From assembly GCA_029339195.1 (NCBI GenBank), contig JAPTJF010000202.1, positions 1-64,000 of the forward strand: a DNA stretch of 64,000 bases, written 5' to 3'. The notes below the pieces were generated by a model that searched no databases, had not been told where the DNA came from, and was given only the letters and a program-made list of their open reading frames with translations. Shown here piece by piece: positions 34,228 to 43,793 of the stretch (position 1 is its first letter; each line of letters opens with the position of its first letter). A program made the translations under genes and the position numbers. Source of the DNA: Micractinium sp. NFX-FRZ. Taxonomy: Eukaryota > Chlorophyta > Trebouxiophyceae > Chlorellales > Chlorellaceae.

Positions 34228-36762
34228 CTAGTGGTGCCGTGCACATCTGAGTGAAGCGAGCCTTGTAAACCATGTAGCGAAATAAATGCACAGCCTGCGA
34301 GCTTGCCCCCAGGTGCGTGCTGCCCCCCTCCCCCCGCCCCCCCCCTTCCCACAACGGCCCACTACCTTTGTCAGAGCCTCATGCAGCTCCCGCATGGGCC
34401 TGGGAACCTCAACCTTGCCCTCCAAAATGGCCTGCAGGCAGGCGGCAGCACCAGGCAGCGGGGGCCCCAGCAGAGCGTGTCGTTGGGACCGCGGGCAGCG
34501 GAGGGCGGCAGGCAGCGGCGGCGGGCAGCATAGCGGCGCCAGGTCACCCTGCCTGCATCCCCCCCATGATGCGGTCGGTGCAGCAATACGCAACTGCACA
34601 CAAATCTGCACCCAGGCAACGGTGTGCAAGCAGAGCTGCTGCTGTGCACCGAGCTGGCTTGCCAGGCAGCCCCCCGCAAAGCACACCTGCGGCGTGGCAT
34701 CCGCGCCATACGTGGCCAGGTTCTTCCGGGAGTCCAGGCTGTACCGCATGCCTGCAGGCAGTACCGCCAGAGCCAGGTCAGCACCAAGGGGGGGACACCC
34801 CAGCACCCATGGCCACGGCCATTGGCTGGGCATGTGGGTACCTACGCCCTCCTAGCGGCAGCGGGCGCAGATGCCCCTCTTCTTGGGGCTGGCGGCGGGT
34901 GGGACGCGGCATCAAACCCTGCAACTTGCATGCACCCTTCACCTGTCAATCCGTCCACGCCTCGCCCTTGCTCAGCGGGGGGGTTGAAGTCCCCACTCTA
35001 CCGCGGGCGCTCCATCAAACTCTTCCGAAGCACACACCTCTCCATCCTTTGCCTCCCCACCGGGTTGTCTCACCCTTGAAAGAGAAGTCCAGGATGGCGC
35101 CGGCAGCCACGGAGTAGCTGAACGTCTCCTTGCCCAGCTCGAAGTCTGACATGTTGTCATGCCCCCCCACTGCATTGGAAGGAGCACGCACGCATGATCG
35201 TAAGTGCGAACAACCCGTGCACTTGTGTGTGCAGCGGGGTGGTGTAACGGAACGCACCGCCACTGCGGTGCACGGCAGGACGGAGGCCAGTCGCGGGGCA
35301 AGGGTGGGCTGGCGGGCAGGCAGGTTGGGTCGGGCGCAGGGCAGGTGGGCACGCCGGCAAGCCGAGTAGGCTGGACGGGCCCCGCCTGCAGGCAAGCAAG
35401 GCGGGCTGCGTTCGCTGGCAGGTGAGCAGGGCAGGGCAGGATGGGCACGTGCACGCCATGCCCTTGCCTGGCCTCGGCACACCCTGCACCACCCTGCCTG
35501 CCCACTGCCCAGCAATCATTCCCCGCCCCTCACACACGCCTTCCCCGCCGCCTGGCACGCCCCGCCCCGCAACCTTGCAGCGGTGACCTCACCGTTGCCC
35601 AGCGGCCCGGCCGCGGTGACGTCTGCGCTGAGGTCAAACTGGCTCTGCGCATAGCGCGCCACCGCCTCTGGTGTGTCCAGCACAACCACGGTGTCGATCT
35701 GGGAGACGCCAAGGGTCATGCCCAGCCCGCCTGCGGTGCAGAGTGCAGCGGGGGAGGGTGAACTCAGCCGGCGGGCACGTGCTTGTGCAACGCCAGAGAC
35801 GGGGCAGAGCTGAGAACACGTAACCAAAGTCAAGACATGCCTGAGCACCAGCCGCAGCAGCTGCGGTCGGACAGCAAGTGGGGCCTTGCACGGCGGCCGT
35901 GTCGCCCCCTGTCCAAGCTGGCGGCGGGAGGCAAGTCGGTGAAGTGCGCTGGCTCACCGCACCTGCCCGCCCACTCACTTTCCACCCCACCAACCCACCG
36001 GAGAAGACGCTGATGAAGAGGGGAGCTGACCATGAGACCGCTCCATCCTGCCCCTGCAGGAGGGGTCCCACCGCCGGGGAGGGGGCGCAAGGTTGTCAGT
36101 GAGCAGCGGCATGTGGCAAGCCTTGGTGCCAGTTTTGGTTGCGCTGCTGCTATAAAAAACTGTTCTTACTTTCTGCCGGGCCAATGCCAGCTGCCTAATT
36201 ATGCAGGGAGGAAGCTGCCAGCTGAGTTGCACGGCTGGACAGCCGCTCCCAGGGCACTGCCTCTCCAGCGAAGGGAAAGTGGCGGCAGGGATACTGCTGC
36301 TCAGCACCCACCTTGAGTTTGGCAAGCAGAAAGCCGTGGCCGCTGTCAACCGTGACCACCGCCCCCGCCTTTGTGACAAAAGTGAAGGCCAGACCGGCGC
36401 ACTGCTGCAGCTCCCTGCGGCGGTAAGGCGGAGCAAGGGCTGGCCAGCGTGAGCGGGCGGCACCGCCTGGGCAGGAGGCCGCCGCCTCCAAGCCTTGAGG
36501 CAAGCTCCGCCGCAAGGCAGCAGATCCCCCAACAAGCCGTTTGTTCTCACCCAGTGTGCACCCAGCTGCAAGCAAGCGACCGGAAGAGGGACTCTCCGAG
36601 AGGAACCCGCGGCACGTGCTCCCGGCCCGGTGCGCTGCCCGCTCACCGGTTGGGCATATGCTGTCCCGCTAGGGGCTGCTCCTTGTTGGCGAGCTTCCGG
36701 ATCACGTTCACGGCGCGCGTAGCCTCGTCCTGAACCTCCAGGATGAAATCTTCGGCGCTCAT
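34228..36762 (-). CDS. SYLF-domain lipid-binding protein, copy 2
   Basis: ATG at 36762 starts MSAEDFILEVQDEATRAVNV and exon 1 ends QHMPNR. Downstream exons parallel copy 1: ELQQCAGLAFTFVTKAGAVV and VDSGHGFLLAKLK (36415-36312), GQDGAVSWSAPLFISVFSG (about 36055-36000), GLGMTLGVSQIDTVVVLDT and PEAVARYAQSQFDLSADVTA (about 35730-35595), DFELGKETFSYSVAAGA and ILDFSFKG (about 35155-35075), GMRYSLDSRKNLATYGADAT (about 34755-34690) and ILEGKVEVPRPMRELHEALT (about 34432-34375). Conserved domain blocks and phase-2 first introns show that the two genes arose by tandem duplication; introns differ in length and sequence, so the duplication is not recent. The C-terminal end after ALTK is uncertain and 34228 is only the end of the open frame. 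Confidence 0.84.
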
Positions 36763-36833
36763 GGTGGACTGTGTGTGTGTGTGTGTGTGCGGACTTTTGC
36801 GTTGAAGAATAAGAAGAGGGAGGGGGGGGTGGG

Positions 36834-36889
<56 letters not shown>

Positions 36890-37018
36890 GCGCTGCTATG
36901 GGTGCAGCGGGCCCAGGAGTGAATCTGGGATGTGGGTCACGTCAGTACCGTCACCAGCTGGCGGGGCCCACCCGAAACTGGTGGTTTGAAGCAATAGCTG
37001 ATACTCTCCCTGATTCTT
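36763..37018. promoter_or_regulatory. Upstream region of SYLF copy 2 with GT repeat and G homopolymer
   Basis: Directly upstream of the copy-2 start codon. It holds a (GT)n run at about 36770-36789 and a long G run at 36835-36886. On the gene's own strand these read (AC)n and poly-C. The region should include the core promoter, but no clear element is seen. Confidence 0.4.
36835..36886. repeat. 52-base G homopolymer
   Basis: Uninterrupted run of 52 G, preceded by shorter G runs from 36821. It can form G-quadruplex structures. The real length is doubtful because such runs are prone to sequencing and assembly error. Confidence 0.9.
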
Positions 37019-37801
37019 GTGCAGCAACGCTACACAGGGGAGCACGTAACAACGCAGCTGCCAACTGCAGCGCAGATTGTCAAAGGCTTTCGCCGAATGG
37101 GAATGTGTGAAGCTGGACTGGCGCAGTGCGGGGCCGAAACTAAGTACTGGCGGCGGTGTACTGCTGGCAACCTTGACTTAGGTGGTTGTGCTTTGCTCAT
37201 GGAGTGTGGGTGCGAGACACAGACCGGCCCATGCGCAACCGCCGCCGCCGCCCACCTGGCGGCCAGCTCGCCCGCTGCCGCGCCGCAGAGCGCCTGCTGT
37301 GCCAGCCTGCAGCGGCAGGCCACCGCAGAGGCAGCGACCACAAACTCTGGAACAGCCGCCGCAGCGTGCCGGGTGGCATCAGAGTTCTCCAGCTGGCTGG
37401 CAGCCCGCAGCCTGGCCAGGGGCGTCACGCTGCAGAACTGCACTCCCGAGGACGTGGCTGTGTTCTTCGAGAGTGCGTGGTTGTCCCAGCACGGCTCGAC
37501 TCTGCTGGAGGATGGGGAGGTGCACGCTGCCCCGTCCTACCTTGCCACCTCCATCAGCCATCTGAGCGGCCTGTTCAAGCGGCTGGGACGTGAGGGGACC
37601 TATGACCATGCGCGCCAGGTATGTGCACTGAGCAAGTACATATGCCGTGCAATGCACCGACTGTTGATAAGCCAGGATGCAACTCTGCCTAGTGTGCATG
37701 TCATGCACACTAGGCAGTTCACAGGCCGTTTTATGTCATGCCATGCATGTCATGCATCTTCTCGCAGCACCCAGAACCATGTATGCTGTGCCGTGCATTG
37801 A
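37019..37801 (+). pseudogene. Truncated recombinase-like ORF (possible tyrosine-recombinase core-binding domain)
   Basis: Open frame with no clear ATG at its edge. The central part, about 37375-37617, reads VASEFSSWLAARSLARG, CTPEDVAVFFESAWLSQHG and ATSISHLSGLFKRLGREGTY. It resembles the helical DNA-binding N-terminal domain of tyrosine recombinases found in algal Crypton- or DIRS-like elements. That likeness is from memory of the pattern. A good donor (CAG/GTATGT) follows at 37617, but no downstream catalytic exon with Arg-His-Arg-Tyr signatures is visible before the inverted-repeat element. It is probably a remnant, cut off by rearrangement. It could also be an unrelated algal gene fragment. 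Confidence 0.4.
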
Positions 37802-38208
37802 CAGCAGCGTGCCAGCACGCCGTCATGTCTGTGTCGTGCATGACATGATATGCATGCTAGGCCGTTCCTGCAAGCTACTGGCGCGGCCACACCCTGCCGT
37901 TGGCTGGCAGTTCGTTGAGCCGCCAGTTTGCCCACATGTGCAGGAGAGGGAGTCCCCACTGCCTCTGTTTGGGATTATGGGAGTCCCCTGCATACACTGG
38001 TGAGCACAGGGGTGGGTGGGTGGGTCAAGGGTTAAGGCTCGGCCTGCCCCAGTAGCCCTCAAAACAGTGGCCGAGGCCTGCTGTTGAGAAGCCGCCTCAC
38101 CTCACCTCACCTGTAGTGGTCCGCTTGGAGCCATCTCGCACCAGCCACACCCAAGCCAATGGCAAAGCAGGGCGGGGAGAGTTGATTTGAGAGGTTGAGG
38201 TGGCCGAG
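37802..38208. other. Gap left of the inverted-repeat element
   Basis: No gene recognised. It includes 38125-38156, a 32-base exact inverted match to 43866-43897 in exon 1 of the sulfotransferase gene. Short palindromic tracts (tgtcatgcacac, catgcatgtcatgcat) lie just to the left at about 37690-37760. Confidence 0.45.
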
Positions 38209-38779
38209 TTGCGCGCACGCAAACTCAGCTGTACAAAAAAGAAACCGCCGCCCACCCGAAGGCAGACGCCGCGGCGGGGCGGGCGTAGTGCAAGGCACGC
38301 CCTCAGCCGCAGGGTGGAACACCTGCTTGATCGTGCTCACACCTCGGTCAGGTAAGTATGCTTGAATCGGGAAATGACCAGAGACCTGCCCCGACCGGGG
38401 GTAAGCACCTGGCCAAAGGTGGGTTATGGGGCGGCGGCGGCAGGAATGCACTGATTTTCTGCTCCGAACCGCCGTCATTTGCGTGCGCATCTCATCTCCA
38501 TTGCTGTACCACTAAGCTCTTGTCAGATAACGGGCCATCGACGACTGTTTGCTGGCTGGGGCCTTCACGCCAGTCACTGCACAAGCGCCTGCTGGCTGCA
38601 GAAGACCGACCGCTGGTCGCCAGTAGTCAACTGCAGAAAGCCGCAAGAAGAATGCCGATCGGGCGGTAAGAGGCGGGCACACAGGTGGCGCCCCCGCCGG
38701 CAGCGGCGGCGGGTGGTTGGGGGCAGGCATGGGTCGAGCGCAACCGCCGCATCACGCGTCCTGAGCAGTCGACACTGCC
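38209..38779. repeat. Left terminal inverted repeat
   Basis: 571 bases, beginning ttgcgcgcacgcaaactcag and ending cgacactgcc. It pairs with 42766-43345 in reverse complement. It has no coding signature of its own. Confidence 0.85.
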
Positions 38780-41102
38780 AGCTGCCAAATCGGCAGTGGT
38801 GTCACCAGCATCTGAGACGGCTGAGCTGAAATGGTTGCTCCTTCGGCAGCTTCACAGGGCGCCGCTGCACTTAGCCACCTGGTGCCCTGCTCCCCGTCAA
38901 ACCGATGTCCTGGGTTTGCAAAGTTTGAGAAAGGATGCAACCTCTACAGCTGCTGATGTCGAATGTAATAGTTACTTCAACAACAGACTTATCAGATCCT
39001 GAAATAGTTTTTTTTGGCGTGCCTGGCGGCATGCTGGGGGCGCTGCGTCCTGCCCCGGCACTTTGAAGCGCTTGCTTCCAGGAGACGAGACCTCAACCGC
39101 GCCTTCCGCAAACGGTTCTTGCTGCCCCAGAGAGCCCCATACTTCCCACGGAGGGGTCCAGCGCTCCTGCCCCGTCGCACCGCTGCCCCGCCCGCCCCCT
39201 GAGCCCCCTGAGTGATACTCGCTTCTCACCCGCTGTGATCCTCCTAGGTCTAAAGCATGCCGCTGCAGCGCCTTAAGACTGTCCCTCTCACCGCCGTGCA
39301 GCCGTGGTAGCGCCCGCCCTGTAGTCATGTAGCTGCTGCTTGGCTTGTACACACTATTCCAACTGAGAGCGCAAGTTGAATGATGCAATGCAATGCAGCC
39401 TGGATGGTACCGGCATTCTTGGAAGCTCTCAAGGGCGTGCGGCAGACCTGCAGGCCCTGTTGGACGACGCCTGCCCAGCTGGTTGTGGTGGAAATGCGCA
39501 GATGTCCGTCTGCGCCCGCATTTGTCTGCCCGGCAGGGGCACCCAGCTGTTGCAGATGTGCTGCTAGAAGTAAGGCCAGGAAGGAGAAAAAAGGAGCATC
39601 CCACGACTGTGGCGGATCAAGGAGGCGAGACCCTACCTATTGCTAGTCGGGGCTCAAGTCGGGGCCAATGCCCAGCAACAGCAGCGGCTGCTGTAGCCGA
39701 GTGAGGCGGAGCTGCTTGCAGCTGCCCCTGCCAAAGCATAGGCTGTGGATAAGCACGCCAGCTGAGGGGAGGCATGAGATGGGTCACAGATTTCTGCTGA
39801 CAGCAATGTCGGCTGCAGCTGATACGGCAGGTTTGGTTGAAACCGGCTCCCCATGCATGTTGCTTATAGGGGCCAGCACGAGGGAGCAGCTGTTGCTGAA
39901 CCATAACTGAGGAACGGTCTACGTGCCACAGTTTGCTGCGCCACGTGATTTGGCGCAGCACTTTTTGGCATCCCTGCTGCCTGCACTCCTCGTACCGAGC
40001 GCGCCTTATGCAGCCTTTTCAGTGATGCCATTGTGGACGCTGCCACCCTATGGCAACACCCACCTGCCGGTAACAACAGTGAATCGAGGTGCCCGCATCC
40101 TGTCTGGGTATGGACCGTGCACTGCCGGCCGGCGCTGGCACTCTGCCCCTCAAGCTTGCCTGCGCACAACTTTGTTGTGTGTGGTGTGCAAGCAGCGTTG
40201 GCTTCGCCCGCCCCTCCCCTCGCACTTTTGCGCCAGGTGTTGGCGTTGTCTCCGACCCAGTGAGAATTACTTGATGACTGTGCCTGTCTGCCTTCTTGCA
40301 TGTTCAAGAAAACCACTCACGTTGCACCCATGCATGTCCATCTTTGGTGCAATCAATGCCAACAGCTTAGCTGCTGGCTGCCTCCCGTTGTTGATGTTGT
40401 GCAGAGTGCCTAAGTGGCTTTCGTACACGGCCAAAGCAGCCGGCGTAAGGGGGAGGTGGGGAGCTCTGTGGCAAGTGCATTTGCCACTGCACCTGGGCGG
40501 CAGCGCCGTGGCAGCTACCACCGCTGCAGTGGCGGCGGCAGCGGCGGCGCGCCAGCAGCTAGTGCCTCCCCTACAGCTGCACCGGCGGCTCAGTTGCAGT
40601 TGCATGCATCCCCCAGTGGGCATGTGGACTTGCAGCTACAACAGTAGACGTTTGGGCTGGCCCCACTGGCAGGCCTGAGCGTGTTTGAGCGGGCAGAATC
40701 TCAGGAGCAAACACACATTTAGCGGGCAGTGCACACAGCTCAACAGACAGTGCAGCAAGTGGTGCAGGTCGTCCAGGCCCAACTACCACAACTGCATCAA
40801 TTGATTCAACATGGGGCAACTGCAGCTGTGAAGCAATGCACGCACAGCACAAGCACCGACAGCGACATGCCCAACATGAGCCGCAACGGTAGTAGCAACA
40901 GCAGGCACTAGAGGCCTAGCAGCAGCAGCAGCAGCAAGCAGTTCAGCATGGTGCGGAAAGTGCTCTCGTTGGTGTTTGCCAAGCCGCTCACAGCGTGGGC
41001 AGAAGGGCAGCAGCAGGCAGCAGCAGAGGAGGAAGACGCGGAGGCAGAGGCAGCAGCAAGAGCGGCTGCAGCAGCCCGGCAGCTAGCGCCAGCAACTTGC
41101 CT
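38780..41102. other. Internal part of the inverted-repeat element without recognised gene
   Basis: Open frames here, the longest at 39923-40678 on the plus strand, have no family motif, and low-complexity Gln/Ala-rich stretches lie at 40500-41060. This could be decayed 5' sequence of the LINE or unrelated captured DNA. An in-frame TGA at about 41103 closes the reverse-transcriptase frame upstream. Confidence 0.4.
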
Positions 41103-41117
41103 TGAAGGCCGCCGCTC

Positions 41118-42582
41118 ATGGAGTGCCAGTGCGGATTCAGGTCGCACCGCGGCTGTGGCGACCAGCTGTTTGTGCTGCGGCACCTCACAGCCCTTGCAGG
41201 CGCGCGGCAGATGAGGCTGTTTCTGTGCTTTGTGGATCTGCAGAAAGCCTTTGACAGCATCAACCGCGCAGCGCTGTGGGCGGTGCTGCGGTACCGCGGC
41301 CTTCCGGAGCAGCTGATCAGCGTGCTGCGTGACCTGCACAGCGACACCAGCTGCCGTGTGCGGATGGGCAGCAGCCTCAGCAGCAGCTTCAGCACGCAGT
41401 ACGGCACGCAGCAAGGCGACCCGCTGGCAGGCCTGCTCTTCAACATCTACATGGATCATGTGGTGAGGGAGGCAGCGGTCACAGCCAAGCGGGAGGCAGC
41501 CAGCCTTGGCATGCAGCTGGGTGTGCAGGTGCGGGTTTCCCTGCCAGACACCCTGCCGTGGCTTCAGCCGGAGCCGCAGGTGAAGCATGACCAGCCGCTG
41601 CGCAGCGGCAACAGCGAGGGCAGTGTGGAAATGGTGCAGCTGCTGCTAGCGGATGATCTTGCAGCAGTAGCGAGCAGCGCTGTGGTGCTGCAGCTGTTTA
41701 TGCGGCACCTGGAGGCAGCCTGCCAGCGCTGGGGCCTGGTCATCAGCGGCAGCAAGACTGAGTGCCTGGTGCTTGACCCGCGACAGCAGCAGTCGCCAGA
41801 GTGGTGGCGCCGCAGCCTCAGATGCCAACACTGCCACAGCCTGCAGCCGGAGACCAGCATGCTGGTGTGCAGCAGCTGCGACAGCGGCTGGCATACTGGA
41901 TGCCTCCAGCCCCCGCTAGCAGCAGTGCCCGAGGGCGATTGGCAGTGCCCAGCATGCGAAGCAGCGGCTGCTGCCAGCGGCGGCACAGCAGAGCACACCA
42001 GTGTGCATCACCGTGGCAGGGCAGCCAGTCCCCTGGGTGCAGCGCTTCAAGTATCTGGGCAGCCAGTTCTCCAGCGACGGAGGCCTGGACGCAGAGCTCA
42101 CCTACCGCAGCCAGCAGGCAGCCTGCGCCTTCAAGCGGCTGCACCGGCCGGTGTGGCGGCAGCGCTGCGTCCAGCTCAGCACCAAAATGCGCATCTACCG
42201 CGCCCTGGTGTCCTGTGTGCTGCTGTACGGCGGGCGCAGCTGGGCGCTCACGCCAGCGCAGCTGGAGCGGCTGGAGGTGCTGCAGCGCAAGCAGCTGAGG
42301 CAGATCTTGAAAGGCAGCAGGGCTGTGCAGCCTGACAGCAGCCAGTACATCTCTAATGAGGTGCTGATGGCGGCATGCGAGCAGCCCAGCATTGAGCTGC
42401 AGCTCACGCGCCTGCGAGGCTGCTGGGTGGGCCACGTCCTGAGAATGCCTAACTATCGCCTAGCTAAGCAGCTGTTTTTCGGAGACATTGTTTCGTCCTC
42501 CCCCGCACAGAGCCGCGCTACGCCCTCCCTCGTATCCCAGTATGCCGCTGACGTGTCCGCTAAACTTCCTGGTTCGTCCTGA
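41118..42582 (+). pseudogene. LINE-type reverse transcriptase with PHD finger, 5'-truncated and frameshifted
   Basis: The first frame (41118 to about 42000) gives CGFRSHRGCGDQLFVLRHL, motif A FVDLQKAFDSINR with its Asp, motif B QYGTQQGDPLAGLLFNIYMD and motif C LLLADDLAAVA with the Asp pair. Then follows a C4HC3 PHD finger: CQHC, CSSC, WHTGC and WQCPAC (about 41822-41957). Near 42000 the reading frame must shift by one base to continue as ITVAGQPVPWVQRFKYLGSQ, typical of the LINE thumb region, to VLRMPNYRLAKQLFFGD and the stop at 42582. The N-terminal fingers of the RT and any endonuclease are absent, and an in-frame TGA lies 15 bases before the first ATG. It is therefore a dead copy. PHD fingers are known in some CR1-type LINEs; here the finger lies after the catalytic palm. 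Confidence 0.8.
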
Positions 42583-42765
42583 AGTTGGATCCTCTTGGGG
42601 ATGTGAAAAGCTGTAACGACTAGACTAGACCAGCAAGCAGTTAAGGCCTGGCTGCAGCAGCAGCAGGCACAAGAACAGCCACCGTCGCTGCGGTAACCAG
42701 CACAGCAGGTGCAACGGAAACCACAGCAGCAACAACAAGAAGTGCAGCTGGTGCGCAACCTGGCC

Positions 42766-43345
42766 GGCAGTGTCGACTGCTCAGGACGCGTGATGCGGCG
42801 GTTGCGCTCGACAACGGGTATCCATGCCTGCCCCCAACCACCCGCCGCCGCTGCCGGCGGGGGCGCCACCTGTGTGCCCGCCTCTTACCGCCCGATCGGC
42901 ATTCTTCTTGCAGCTTTCTGCAGTTGACTACTGGCGACCAGCGGTCGGTCTTCTGCAGCCAGCAGGCGCTTGTGCAGTGACTGGCGTGAAGGCCCCAGCC
43001 AGCAAACAGTCGTCGATGGCCCGTTATCTGACAAGAGCTTAGTGGTACAGCAATGGAGATGAGATGCGCACGCAAATGACGGCGGTTCGGAGCAGAAAAT
43101 CAGTGCATTCCTGCCGCCGCCGCCCCATAACCCACCTTTGGCCAGGTGCTTACCCCCGGTCGGGGCAGGTCTCTGGTCATTTCCCGATTCAAGCATACTT
43201 ACCTGACCGAGGTGTGAGCACGATCAAGCAGGTGTTCCACCCTGCGGTTGAGGGCGTGCCTTGCACTACGCCCGCCCCGCCGCGGCGTCTGCCTTCGGGT
43301 GGGCGGCGGTTTCTTTTTTGTACAGCTGAGTTTGCGTGCGCGCAA
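42766..43345. repeat. Right terminal inverted repeat
   Basis: 580 bases, the reverse complement of 38209-38779, with a 9-base insertion (aacgggtat, 42813-42821) and scattered single-base differences. Confidence 0.85.
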
Positions 43346-43793
43346 AAAACGTTCTTCAAAAACAATAGAGGGCAGGCATACTGTAGTGCCTGGCAACCTC
43401 AGGCCGCCATGGGCCAGCCTCTCGAAAAACAAAAAGCGGAACACCGCGCTTCAATTCTTTTCTTTTGGCATCCGTCGATGCCAGGCCATGCTTGCTGAGT
43501 TGTGAAACCTGGCCTGCATTAGGGAAAACTTGCTCCTGTGCCGGGCCTGTGCCGGGCGGCTGGCGCCAGCGGTACACCGCCACCAGTACAAGGAAGGGTG
43601 AGGCCCACAGGCCCCGCTGCCAGCAGTGCACTGCGCCAGTTAGCTTCACACATTCCCGCCAGCTCAAGCATTCAACGGCGTGTGCACAGCCTTCAACAAC
43701 TTCGCTGCGGGCAGCTGCGTTGCCCGGCGGTGCCGCGGCAATCTATTGCACCTAGTTAGTGCTTCCCGCCGCCATACAACCAGCTGAGCTGAT
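43346..43793. promoter_or_regulatory. Upstream region of the sulfotransferase gene
   Basis: Sits between the inverted-repeat element and the sulfotransferase ATG and must hold its promoter. No TATA box or other motif is evident. The element may have brought the A/T-richer stretch at 43344-43380 close to this promoter. Confidence 0.35.

Larger units (their letters stand above)
38209..43345. mobile_element. 5.1 kb element with ~575 bp terminal inverted repeats around a LINE fragment
   Basis: The left arm 38209-38779 and right arm 42766-43345 are inverted copies that differ by only a few substitutions and one 9-base insertion in the right arm (42813-42821). Homology stops sharply at both the outer and inner ends. 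Between the arms are about 4 kb containing a frameshifted reverse transcriptase (41118-42582) and about 2.3 kb of unrecognised sequence (38780-41100). No target-site duplication is evident at the outer ends. It could be a foldback-type element that captured a LINE, a LINE inserted in a large palindrome, or two inverted solo copies of a repeat. High arm identity argues for recent origin or gene conversion. Confidence 0.75.

Noticed and set aside
39923..40678. 251-codon plus-strand open frame inside the element
   Set aside because: No family motif, an odd Cys/Leu/Pro-rich composition and no sign of splicing; it could not be told from chance in GC-rich DNA.
42824..42927. ASYRPIGI peptide in the right inverted repeat, resembling the RT motif NYRPISL
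   Set aside because: Only a few residues match, the surrounding sequence has no RT pattern, and the same bases form part of the non-coding arm on both sides.
43064..43498. Open frame across the right inverted-repeat arm, matched in the left arm at 38107-38490
   Set aside because: The frame is shared only because the arms are copies; its two ends run into unrelated flanks and it has no recognisable domain. It is not called a gene.
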